Positions 1 through 6,013 of a DNA stretch of 6,172 nt are shown in pieces. Source of the DNA: ZCTH02-B3 sp036563895 (GTDB taxonomy: Bacteria > Bacillota > Bacilli > Paenibacillales > Paenibacillaceae); NCBI GenBank assembly GCA_036563895.1, contig DATCLN010000156.1, positions 1 to 6,172 of the forward strand, read 5' to 3'. The position numbers and the translations under genes were made by a program. The number at the start of each line of letters is the position of its first letter. Position 1 is the first letter of the stretch. The notes under the pieces were generated by a model, which saw nothing but the letters and a program-made list of their open reading frames with translations, made no database searches and was not told the origin of the DNA.

Positions 1-244
1 CCAAATCCTTCAACAAATTCCCAGTTAAAATCTGGAAATCATCCTGATTTTCGACTGGGTTTGGTTTGGTGTTGCCAATTTACCTGACTCGAGCGCTTTA
101 AGGCCAAAAAAATTTCCAATTTTCACGAATCAGGGACTTGACATCTTACCGCTGGACTTCTTTGGATTCCCATTGTAAAAGTTTTGGAGCGTCCGGCGGA
201 GGAGAGGATTTTCGGGTCAGGGGGACGATTTTCGGTTTTTGTGC
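1..244. other. AT-rich non-coding left edge, no gene found
   Basis: This stretch lies beyond the terminator of the regulatory operon and I find no credible gene in it. The first 120 bases are only about 39% G+C by count, against roughly 60-65% in the rest of the window, so the base composition changes sharply. Short open frames that run through it continue antisense into the response regulator gene and have no ribosome binding site. What can be seen is a nested inverted repeat at 20-59 and three copies of the octamer GATTTTCG at 46, 207 and 227. It could be an ordinary spacer, or the edge of an AT-rich acquired element lying to the left. Confidence 0.5.
20..59. repeat. Nested inverted repeat in AT-rich edge
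   Basis: The outer arms CCCAGT (20-25) and ACTGGG (54-59) are perfect complements. Inside them AAATCA (36-41) and TGATTT (45-50) form a perfect 6-bp stem around TCC, which extends by a G-U and a G-C pair to 34-52. No T-tract follows on either strand, so this does not look like a standard intrinsic terminator. It may be a regulator site or a structured element belonging to whatever lies to the left. The function is unknown. Confidence 0.4.
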
Positions 245-271
245 AAAAAAAATGCCCGCCCTTTCGGCGGG
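245..271 (-). terminator. Intrinsic terminator of the sensor operon
   Basis: Read on the minus strand, CCCGCC (271-266), loop GAAAG and GGCGGG (260-255) form a perfect 6-bp GC stem. It is followed by CA and then eight T residues (252-245). It begins 69 bases past the response regulator stop codon and ends the lipoprotein, kinase and regulator unit. The left arm of the stem lies inside the last unit of the 15-bp repeat array. Confidence 0.85.
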
Positions 272-340
272 TGCCTCATCGTCCGGTGGTTCAATCGGCA
301 GGTCCTCGTCGTCAGGTGCGTCGTCGGCAGGTGCCTCGTC
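266..340 (-). repeat. Five degenerate 15-bp tandem repeats after the regulator stop
   Basis: Immediately after the response regulator stop codon, five 15-base units follow on the minus strand. Unit 1 (340-326) is GACGAGGCACCTGCC and unit 5 (280-266) is GATGAGGCACCCGCC, 13 of 15 identical. Units 2 and 3 are clearly related and unit 4 (295-281) is diverged. Fifteen is a multiple of three and the array is in phase with the regulator frame, where it would read as acidic, proline-rich pentapeptides such as DEAPA and DDAPD. The frame stays open for 64 codons to TAA at 146-148. This could be a lost or read-through C-terminal tail, or a non-coding repeat. Confidence 0.6.
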
Positions 341-1897
341 TCATTCGCCCAAGGTCCCGATCCGCTGGCGGTACTCCGAAGGGAGCAGGCCAAAGTGCTT
401 CCTGAACTGGCGGCTGAAATGTTTCACGTCCCGGTAGCCGACCGCGGCGGCGACGTCGCCCAGCCTGCTTCCGGGATCGGCGAGCAACCGGGCCGCTTCC
501 TCCATGCGCAGGCGCGTGACAAAGTCCAGCACGGTTTCCCCGGTATGCGCCTTGAACCATTCGCTGAAATAGGTGGGGTTCATCGGGATCTGCGCCGCGA
601 TCGCCTGGATGGTGAGCGATTCCGACAGGTGCAGGCGGATCCAGTCTTTCACCCGTTCGACCGGCGGCCGGCTGCGGTCCTCCCGCCGTCCCCTCATCGC
701 GGCGCCGGCGAGGGCCGTCACCCGGTTCAGCCGCTTTTCCAGCCATGCCAGGTTGACCGCCCCCCGCTGCAGCTCCCGCGCCAGCTCCGAGATTTCCCGG
801 GATGCGGTCCGCTCCAGCCCGGCTTCCAGGGTCAGGCCGGAAAGCAGCGAGACCAGATAGGAAAGGGCCTGACGGACGGCTTCGGGATGATCCAGGGTCC
901 GAAGGGCGTCCAGATATTCGTGAAGCAGCCCGGCGGTCACTTCCTCGGGATCCCGTCCGACGGCGAGCCGAAGGCGATGCCCGATGCGCACCAGCCCGGA
1001 AGGAACGCCCCGGTCGGAAGCGGCCGGCAGGCGGTCGGCGAGGAACACCCGGTTGCCGCCGCGGGAAAGGCGAAGGTACAGCAGGGAGAGAGCCCGGCTT
1101 CGTTCCTCGGACAGCCGGTTCAGATCGTCTAACGCGCCGCCGACGGCCACCGTCACCGTGAGCCCAAGGAAGCGCAAAACGGCGGAACGGACGAACTCCG
1201 CCAGCGCCTCCGCGTCGACCGGCTCCCGCACCAGCATCCAGATCCGTTCCCGCTCCTCCTCCCAGACCCAGGCGTTTCCGGCTCCCGCGTGCATTTCCGC
1301 GGACTCTTCCGCGATGTTCTGCAGCGCGTATCTCACCAGGGCCCAGTCCCGCGGCGAATAGTTCCGCATCCTGAGGGGCGGTTCGTCCGGCGAGACGAGC
1401 AGGAGCCGGTAAGTCCCCGCCGGAAACAGCGCGGCCGCGCCTTCCTCCGCCGTCCGGCCGGCGCCGCCCGCCAGGCTTCTCAGGGCCGCCAGCTCTTCCT
1501 GCCGTTTCTGCAGCGTGATTTTCCGCTCGATTTCCTTCATCTGCTCCCGGAAAAGCCCCCGGTTGACCGGTTTCAGGATGTAATCGATGGCGCCTTCCCG
1601 CAGCGCCGTGCGGACGTATTCGAAATCGTCGTAGCCGCTCACCACCAGGGGCAGGAACCGCTGGTACCGCTTTGCCTCCTTGATCAGGGTGAGTCCGTCC
1701 ATCATCGGCATTTTGACGTCGGTCACCAGGAGGTCGATCCGGACGCCCGGCGTCTTGAGGTATTCCAGGGCTTCCCCGCCGTTGGCGAACGTGCCCGCCA
1801 CCGTCCAGCGGCCGCCGCACTCCGCCACCATCCGGGCGATGCCGCGGCGGATCATCGGTTCGTCTTCCACCACCACCGCGCGCAGCTCTCCTGTCAT
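341..1897 (-). CDS. Two-component response regulator, YesN type (REC + AraC HTH)
   Basis: This 518-residue cytoplasmic transcription factor should be phosphorylated by the kinase encoded just upstream and then bind target promoters. Residues 6-125 are a receiver domain: the acidic pair E11/D12, phospho-acceptor D60 in LLVTD followed by VKMPMMDG, S87 and K109 in the LKP motif are all present. A central linker (about 130-400) of the kind found in long YesN-type regulators follows. Residues 412-513 are an AraC/XylS double helix-turn-helix, with the family signature around GYRDVKHFSRQFRKHFG. The start is ATG at 1897, preceded by AGGAGGTG (1910-1903). The ATG overlaps the kinase stop as ATGA, which implies translational coupling. 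A longer open frame upstream is only a shadow of the kinase gene. The target genes cannot be told from this window. An in-frame repeat array follows the TGA stop. Confidence 0.93.
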   Translation of the reverse strand: MTGELRAVVVEDEPMIRRGIARMVAECGGRWTVAGTFANGGEALEYLKTPGVRIDLLVTDVKMPMMDGLTLIKEAKRYQRFLPLVVSGYDDFEYVRTALREGAIDYILKPVNRGLFREQMKEIERKITLQKRQEELAALRSLAGGAGRTAEEGAAALFPAGTYRLLLVSPDEPPLRMRNYSPRDWALVRYALQNIAEESAEMHAGAGNAWVWEEERERIWMLVREPVDAEALAEFVRSAVLRFLGLTVTVAVGGALDDLNRLSEERSRALSLLYLRLSRGGNRVFLADRLPAASDRGVPSGLVRIGHRLRLAVGRDPEEVTAGLLHEYLDALRTLDHPEAVRQALSYLVSLLSGLTLEAGLERTASREISELARELQRGAVNLAWLEKRLNRVTALAGAAMRGRREDRSRPPVERVKDWIRLHLSESLTIQAIAAQIPMNPTYFSEWFKAHTGETVLDFVTRLRMEEAARLLADPGSRLGDVAAAVGYRDVKHFSRQFRKHFGLLPSEYRQRIGTLGE

Positions 1898-3702
1898 GCC
1901 GCCACCTCCTCCATGGGCAAAGCCGGAATTTCCACGATCACCGTGGTTCCTTTGCCTTCCTCGCTTTCGACGCTCAGCCCGTACGGCTTGCCAAACCGGC
2001 TCTCGATGCGGGAATGCACGTTGGCGAGCCCGAAGTGGGCGTCGCGCCTCACCACCGCCGTCTCGGCCAGGAGCCCGCGGATTTCCGCCAGCCGTTCGGC
2101 GCTCATGCCGATGCCGTCGTCCCGGATGACGATGCGGATGCCCCCCGGATGGCCGTCGGCGGGGTCCAGCTGGGTGATGATCATCTCGATGCGCACTTTT
2201 TGCCGATGCTCCAGACCGTATTTGATGCTGTTTTCCAGAATCGGCTGCAGGATGACCTTCAGCGTGCCGTAGCGGGCGGATTCCACGTCGCAGCGGATGT
2301 CGTACTCCAGCGCGTCCTCGAACCGGTATTTCTGGATTCGCAGGAAATCCTCGGCGTGCTGCAGTTCCTCGGCGATGGGCACGATCCGCCGCCTGTTGTC
2401 CAGGGAGAACCGCAGCATCCGGCCGAGCAGCGCCACCATGTCCACCACCTTTTCCTTTTCGCCCAGCTCCACCGCCACGGAAATGGTCTCCAGCGTGTTG
2501 TACATGAAATGCGGGTTGATCTGGAACTGCAGCGCGTACCACTCGGCTTCCCGCTGCCTTAGCTCCATCTGGTAGTTTTCCAGGATGAGTTCGCGGATTC
2601 GTTTCACCATGGCGTTGAACCGGTGCGCCAGAAGCCCCACTTCGTCCCGGCTGTCGATTTTCATGTCCACTTCGAAATTGCCCCGCTGCACGTCCACCAT
2701 CAGCTTGCTCAGCCGGTTGAGCGGACGGGTGAACCGCCAGGCGATCAGGAGGGAAATGGCCCCCGTTACCGCCGCGAACAGGACGAAGGCCACAATCGTC
2801 GCCTGGCGGACGCCTTCGGTTTCAGCGGTGAGCCCCCGGACCGGAATGCGGTAGACGAGCATCCACCCGTTTTCCGGCGACTTGCTGACGCCGTACAGCT
2901 CCTTGACGGGCCGGTCCCGCTTGAAGCTGCCGTCGGTCAGGGGAAACAGGGCCGCCTCCGCGTAGCGGGTGCCGATCCGGGAAGAATCCGGATGGTATAC
3001 GATCAGGCCCGATTCGTCCATCAGCCACAGCTCGGCCTGTTCGCCGCCGTCCAGTTCGTCCAGTACCTCGCCGATGAACGACAGGGTCACCGCGATGACC
3101 ATCGTGCCAAGGGTCGTGCGGTTGTCGAAGTCGCCGATGTCCCGGACGAGCAGCAAATAGGGCGGGTTGCCCTCGAACCGCAGGTTCGTTTCGTAGGGCA
3201 GGATGATGCGGTCGTGGCCGCGGTCGTTTTCCCCGACGCCCCGCAGAATCGATTCCGGTTCGAACCCTTCGTACGCCAGCTTGGCCTGCTGGAAGATCCG
3301 GCCCTTGGACAGGATGAACACGCCCAGAATGTCCTTGTAGTTGCTGCTCAGATAAACCCTGGACAGGTAGTTTTCCACGGTGTAGCGGTCCTGCAGCAGG
3401 CGGGACTGCGGGGACTCCGCAGACGGGGGACCCAGCCGCAGAATCGAGACGATTTCGTCGGAATTGTAGATCAGGTCGACCGTGTTCTGGAATTCTTCCA
3501 GCTTCAGGTCGATCTTGTCCATGGCCTGCCGCAGCAGACCGGGAATGTAGCGGCCCACCTGGTTTTCGATGGACTGGGTGTATTGCCGGTACGAGATGTA
3601 GCCGAGCAGGGACATCGGGATGACCGTCAGCAGCAGATAGGCGATCATGAGCTTGGATGTAAAGCGGTAGCGGGTGAAAAACGATCTAAAAGTCATATTC
3701 AT
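1894..3702 (-). CDS. Membrane sensor histidine kinase, YesM/LytS-like
   Basis: This 602-residue kinase senses an extracellular signal and phosphorylates the regulator encoded downstream. The order is: a short cytoplasmic N-terminus, TM1 (about 17-37), an extracellular Cache-like sensor region (about 38-300, with the strand-rich stretch around 221-236), TM2 (about 301-322), HAMP (about 322-375), a His_kinase domain with phospho-acceptor H398 in NPHFMYNTLE, and a HATPase domain with N-box E490/N491, DDGIGM (528-533) and HFGLANVHSR (556-565). This is the usual architecture and length of YesM-type kinases, with Met in place of the more common Leu after NPHF. The start is ATG at 3702, with AAAGGA about 8 bases upstream. 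The first 17 bases overlap the lipoprotein gene. By context the sensor domain probably contacts the ligand-loaded lipoprotein, which is an inference. Confidence 0.93.
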   Translation of the reverse strand: MNMTFRSFFTRYRFTSKLMIAYLLLTVIPMSLLGYISYRQYTQSIENQVGRYIPGLLRQAMDKIDLKLEEFQNTVDLIYNSDEIVSILRLGPPSAESPQSRLLQDRYTVENYLSRVYLSSNYKDILGVFILSKGRIFQQAKLAYEGFEPESILRGVGENDRGHDRIILPYETNLRFEGNPPYLLLVRDIGDFDNRTTLGTMVIAVTLSFIGEVLDELDGGEQAELWLMDESGLIVYHPDSSRIGTRYAEAALFPLTDGSFKRDRPVKELYGVSKSPENGWMLVYRIPVRGLTAETEGVRQATIVAFVLFAAVTGAISLLIAWRFTRPLNRLSKLMVDVQRGNFEVDMKIDSRDEVGLLAHRFNAMVKRIRELILENYQMELRQREAEWYALQFQINPHFMYNTLETISVAVELGEKEKVVDMVALLGRMLRFSLDNRRRIVPIAEELQHAEDFLRIQKYRFEDALEYDIRCDVESARYGTLKVILQPILENSIKYGLEHRQKVRIEMIITQLDPADGHPGGIRIVIRDDGIGMSAERLAEIRGLLAETAVVRRDAHFGLANVHSRIESRFGKPYGLSVESEEGKGTTVIVEIPALPMEEVAA

Positions 3703-4780
3703 CCACGTTGTCCTTTGTAAAATCCAGCGGTTCGCCCATGATCACCATGTCATCCTTTACGCGAATGTTGCCGACTTTGGGAACCCTTTGGCCGTCGTAC
3801 GGCATGTTGCCGAGGAGCAGCTCCCTGGCCATGTACACCGTGAGATACCCCAGCTTCTTGGGACTCCACAGGGTGACGATCTGGGCCGCCCCTTCCTTCA
3901 GATACTCCCGCATCAGGTTCGGGGTGGAAACGCCGACGACCTTGACCTGCCCGGTCTTGCCCAGCTCCTTCACCGCCCGGGCCGCGCCCGGCGGACTGAT
4001 CGATCCGATGCCGATGATGCCGTCCAGATCCGGATGGCGGATGAGCAGTTCTTTGGCCAGCATATACGCCCTTTCCATGTCCTCGCCGTTGGCCACGATG
4101 TCGACCAGCTTCATGTTGGGGTAATATTCCTGCTGCTGGACTTTGATCCAGTGGACCCATTCGTTCAGGTTCGCCGCCGTGTTCGATCCGGTCAGAATCG
4201 CGAATTCTCCGCGTTCTTCCAGAAGTGATGCGAGAAGATCCATCTGCCGGCGTCCGAGGGTTTCCCCGTCGACCTGGTTGACGAACAGGGTGCGCGCCTC
4301 CGGCACCGTGTCCGAATCCCAGGTCATGACGAGGATGCCCTTTTCCCGCGCCTCCCGCAGGACGGGCAGGAGGGCGACGGGATCGTTGGCCGCCACGGCG
4401 ATGGCGTGCACCCCCTGGTCGATCAGGGCCCGGATGGTCGCCTCCTGGTGCGGGCCGTCCGCCACCTCCGGTCCGGTGGAAATGAGCTCCACGCCCAGAT
4501 CCGCCGCGGCCTCCCGGGCGCCGTCCTCCGCCACCTGGAAGTAGTGGATGGTGGCGATTTTGGATACCAGGGCCACCTTGAACCTTTGCGGCTCGGCCGC
4601 CGGATCGGCCTGTTCTTCGGATTTGGCCTTTACTTCATGGATCACCTTGAACGGGGTGCCGCCGGATGCGTTGCAACCGCTTGCAATAAGGAGCGCCGCC
4701 AGCGGCAACAGCCACAGGAACCGTCCCGGCCTCCGTCCGGTCCGACTTCGTCCGATTCGCCCCTCCAAGCGCGCTCGCAC
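3686..4780 (-). CDS. Substrate-binding lipoprotein, LsrB/RhaS-like (Peripla_BP_4)
   Basis: This 364-residue extracytoplasmic sugar- or AI-2-type binding protein is tethered to the membrane by a lipid. A basic N-terminus and hydrophobic run (21-35) end in a lipobox, ASGC, with acylated C36. A charged linker (about 45-66) leads to two periplasmic-binding lobes: first strand FKVALVSK (67-74), TWDSD (153-157), NEWVHW (206-211), PDLDGIIGIG (250-259), STPNLMREY (285-293) and a C-terminal YDF. From memory, these blocks line up with E. coli LsrB (TWDSDTKPE, STPNVMRPY, IGKYDF). The GTG start at 4780 is chosen because AAAGGAGGA (4795-4787) sits 6 bases upstream and because it places the signal peptide correctly. 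The GTG at 4786 abuts that site, and an ATG at 5179 would run through the acetyltransferase gene. With no permease or ATPase gene alongside, it is more likely a sensing subunit for the downstream kinase than a transporter subunit. Confidence 0.9.
   Translation of the reverse strand: MRARLEGRIGRSRTGRRPGRFLWLLPLAALLIASGCNASGGTPFKVIHEVKAKSEEQADPAAEPQRFKVALVSKIATIHYFQVAEDGAREAAADLGVELISTGPEVADGPHQEATIRALIDQGVHAIAVAANDPVALLPVLREAREKGILVMTWDSDTVPEARTLFVNQVDGETLGRRQMDLLASLLEERGEFAILTGSNTAANLNEWVHWIKVQQQEYYPNMKLVDIVANGEDMERAYMLAKELLIRHPDLDGIIGIGSISPPGAARAVKELGKTGQVKVVGVSTPNLMREYLKEGAAQIVTLWSPKKLGYLTVYMARELLLGNMPYDGQRVPKVGNIRVKDDMVIMGEPLDFTKDNVDEYDF
4671..4686. promoter_or_regulatory. LacI-family operator-like palindrome inside lipoprotein gene
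   Basis: TTGCAACCGCTTGCAA is palindromic except for one central pair and has the core AANCGNTT typical of LacI/GalR-family operators, including many cre-like sites. It lies about 95-110 bases inside the lipoprotein gene, over the codons for Ala-Ser-Gly-Cys-Asn at the lipobox. Intragenic operators near the 5' end of a gene are known to work as roadblocks, but the lipobox codons alone could give this word by chance. No LacI-type regulator is encoded in the window. Confidence 0.25.
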
Positions 4781-4786
4781 CGTCAC

Positions 4787-4795
4787 TCCTCCTTT
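4787..4795 (-). promoter_or_regulatory. Ribosome binding site deciding the lipoprotein start
   Basis: AAAGGAGGA on the minus strand is a near-perfect Shine-Dalgarno site. Two in-frame GTG codons follow. The first (4786) touches the site directly and is too close, while the second (4780) has a normal 6-7 base spacing, so it is taken as the start. Confidence 0.8.
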
Positions 4796-4970
4796 CGCCG
4801 TTTCCGATTCCGCGCCAAGACAAACAAGCCGCCTTCCAACGCCGGCATGCTGCGGCATCCGTTCGGCTTCGGGCGTCGGCAGGTCGGCAGATATTCCCGG
4901 ATTTGCAACGGCAAGCGGCCCGCATAGACGCGGACCGCGGGATGCTTCATGGACAACGCTGGTTCCGCAT

Positions 4971-5369
4971 CTATTGCGTCCTCGGAATAAGAAACGCCCT
5001 GTCGCATTTGTCGAAGCCGATGCGGGGATAGTAGTCCACCGCTTCGGGCGCGGACACGAGGATAATGGCGACCTTTTCCCCCAATCGTTCCCTGAGGAGC
5101 CGGACAAGCTCCTTTCCGATGCCCTGTTTCTGGTATTCCTTCCGCACGGCGAGATCGGAAAGATAGCAGCAATAGACAAAGTCCGTCAAAGCCCTGGCGA
5201 TCCCGACCAGCCTCCCGCCGTCCCAGGCGGTGAGGGTCAGATTGGCATGCTCGAGCATCGTGCGGATGCGGCCGAGGTCGTTCACCGGGCGGCGGATGCC
5301 GGAGCTTCTGAACACGTCCGCCACGTCTTCCGCGCGGACGTCCGCGTTGATCCGGTAGGATATGGCCAC
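4971..5369 (-). CDS. GNAT family N-acetyltransferase
   Basis: This 132-residue single-domain protein is probably an acetyl-CoA-dependent N-acetyltransferase of unknown substrate, acting in the cytoplasm. Strand-rich residues 45-60 (TLTAWDGGRLVGIARA) and the stretch YLSDLAVRKEYQKQGIGKELV (69-89) form the GNAT core. Q80-K-Q-G-I-G85 is the Q/RxxGxG/A pyrophosphate-binding loop, and YYPRIGFD (113-120) is the usual C-terminal motif. The length is normal for a minimal GNAT. The start is GTG at 5369, with AAGGGGG (5384-5378) 8 bases upstream. It precedes the lipoprotein gene in the same direction but with a 190-base gap, so co-transcription is possible but not shown. No terminator is visible in that gap. 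A functional link to the sensor system is not evident. Confidence 0.9.
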   Translation of the reverse strand: MAISYRINADVRAEDVADVFRSSGIRRPVNDLGRIRTMLEHANLTLTAWDGGRLVGIARALTDFVYCCYLSDLAVRKEYQKQGIGKELVRLLRERLGEKVAIILVSAPEAVDYYPRIGFDKCDRAFLIPRTQ

Positions 5370-5533
5370 GGAATCTGCCCCCTTCGGACGAAAAGAAATT
5401 TATTCCCGGGTGCGCTGAAACCGGCCAAAAACGGAAAAATCAGGCTTATTTGAAATGGTACCACGGCGCTCCATCCGCATCAATCCGTTACGTTTTTTTG
5501 TCCTCTTTCCGCAGGGAAACCGGATGTTCGAGG

Positions 5534-5570
5534 TGCCGGAATCTGTCGTCCATACAGATATTCACCGGCA
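5534..5570. repeat. Nested inverted repeat upstream of YciI promoter
   Basis: The inner arms ATCTGT (5541-5546) and ACAGAT (5554-5559) are perfect complements around a 7-base spacer. The outer arms TGCCGG (5534-5539) and CCGGCA (5565-5570) are also perfect, joined through a 1-versus-5-base internal loop. It ends about 40 bases upstream of the proposed -10 element, a position that suits an activator or repressor site. A structured RNA is the alternative. Confidence 0.4.
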
Positions 5571-5609
5571 TTCCCCCAACATGGACTTCCCCCGGGCCGC
5601 TCCATCGTG

Positions 5610-5615
5610 TACAAT
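5610..5615 (+). promoter_or_regulatory. Probable -10 element of YciI gene
   Basis: TACAAT matches the SigA -10 consensus at 5 of 6 positions and would place transcription start near 5622, giving a leader of about 70 bases. The -35 is poor: TTCCCC at a 17-base spacing, or TGGACT at an over-long spacing. The promoter would therefore be weak or activator-dependent, and the call is tentative. Confidence 0.4.
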
Positions 5616-5640
5616 GCTAGAAGTGCAAACAACCCGACAA

Positions 5641-5670
5641 GCGGCCCGGGCGGAAGCGCCCTTGCGCCGC
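5641..5670 (+). promoter_or_regulatory. GC-rich leader hairpin ahead of YciI ribosome binding site
   Basis: GCGGC (5641-5645) pairs with GCCGC (5666-5670). Inside, GGGCG (5648-5652) pairs with CGCCC (5657-5661) around a GAAG tetraloop. The hairpin ends 3 bases before the AAAGGAG site. It has no T-tract and so is not a terminator. It could stabilise the mRNA or modulate translation. Confidence 0.4.
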
Positions 5671-5692
5671 CGGAAAGGAGACCGTATCAACC

Positions 5693-5962
5693 ATGCACTA
5701 TGTAGCCATTCTCACCATCGTTGACGCGGAATTGAACGCCAAGGTGCGCCCGGCCCATCTCGAGTACATCAACCGGCTGTACAAGGAAAACAAGGTGGTC
5801 ATGGCCGGCCCGTTCACGGACGGAAAAGGCGGCATGGTCATTTACCGCGCCGAATCCCCCGAGGAAGCCCGGCGCCTCGCCGAGGCCGACCCGGTGGTGG
5901 CCGAAGGCGCGCGTACGCTGGAACTGCGCGAATGGAATCCGCTGCAGCTCCCGCTCTCCTGA
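5693..5962 (+). CDS. YciI family small protein
   Basis: This 89-residue protein belongs to the YciI/YCII superfamily of small dimeric alpha-beta barrel proteins, related to muconolactone isomerase-like and dehalogenase-like folds, whose physiological role is mostly unknown. Family features are the N-terminal strand HYVAILTI, R19-P-A-H22 with the conserved His, the AGPF motif (38-41) followed by D43-G-K-G-G, and the late D66-P67 pair. The length is normal. The start is ATG at 5693, with AAAGGAG (5674-5680) upstream at a slightly long spacing of 12 bases. It is divergent from the acetyltransferase and looks monocistronic. A group II intron lies in the opposite orientation 51 bases past its stop, and no T-tract terminator is visible on its own strand. 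Confidence 0.88.
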   Translation: MHYVAILTIVDAELNAKVRPAHLEYINRLYKENKVVMAGPFTDGKGGMVIYRAESPEEARRLAEADPVVAEGARTLELREWNPLQLPLS

Positions 5963-5977
5963 GCGGAGCTGACAGGC

Positions 5978-6010
5978 AAAAAAGTTCCGCCCGCCTTCAG
6001 GAGCCGGGCG
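5978..6010 (-). terminator. Minus-strand intrinsic terminator next to intron end
   Basis: On the minus strand CGCCCG (6010-6005) and CGGGCG (5993-5988) form a perfect 6-bp stem, with extra C-G pairs possible in the loop. GAAC follows and then six T residues (5983-5978). It starts 3 bases after the proposed 3' end of the group II intron and would stop intron or host-gene transcripts before they run antisense into the YciI gene. On the plus strand the stem is followed by A residues, so it is not a standard terminator for YciI. Confidence 0.6.
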
Positions 6011-6013
6011 AAA

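Larger units (their letters stand above)
5370..5692. other. Divergent intergenic region between acetyltransferase and YciI gene
   Basis: This 323-base gap separates two divergently transcribed genes and must hold both promoters. On the plus side it contains a nested inverted repeat (5534-5570), a -10-like TACAAT (5610-5615), a leader hairpin (5641-5670) and the YciI ribosome binding site (AAAGGAG, 5674-5680). On the minus side only a weak promoter candidate is seen: TTGGCC, an 18-base spacer and AATAAA (about 5399-5428), each box 4 of 6 to consensus, which I do not call separately. Open frames across the gap have no ribosome binding sites and are not convincing genes. Confidence 0.55.

Noticed and set aside
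138..166. TTGACA as a plus-strand -35 box
   Set aside because: A perfect -35 word, but the hexamer at the right spacing (TTTGGA) is a poor -10 and no plus-strand gene follows.
341..2542. 733-residue extended form of the response regulator
   Set aside because: The extra N-terminus is the kinase gene read in a shifted frame. The receiver domain begins right after the ATG at 1897, which has its own ribosome binding site.
239..3720. Long plus-strand open frames antisense to the regulator and kinase (for example 239-1132, 1289-2272, 2623-3720)
   Set aside because: They lie wholly or almost wholly opposite well-supported genes, have no ribosome binding sites or recognisable domains, and are what high-GC coding DNA produces on the other strand.
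4902..4950. GC-rich inverted repeats (CCCGC/GCGGG) after the acetyltransferase gene as a terminator
   Set aside because: The stems are short and no T-tract follows on the minus strand.
3686..5179. Extended 497-residue form of the lipoprotein starting at ATG 5179
   Set aside because: It would overlap the acetyltransferase gene in another frame and bury the signal peptide about 130 residues inside. The GTG at 4780 has a strong, well-spaced ribosome binding site.
5455..5724. Plus-strand 89-residue frame in the divergent gap
   Set aside because: No ribosome binding site, no recognisable features, crosses the promoter and leader region and overlaps the YciI start in another frame.
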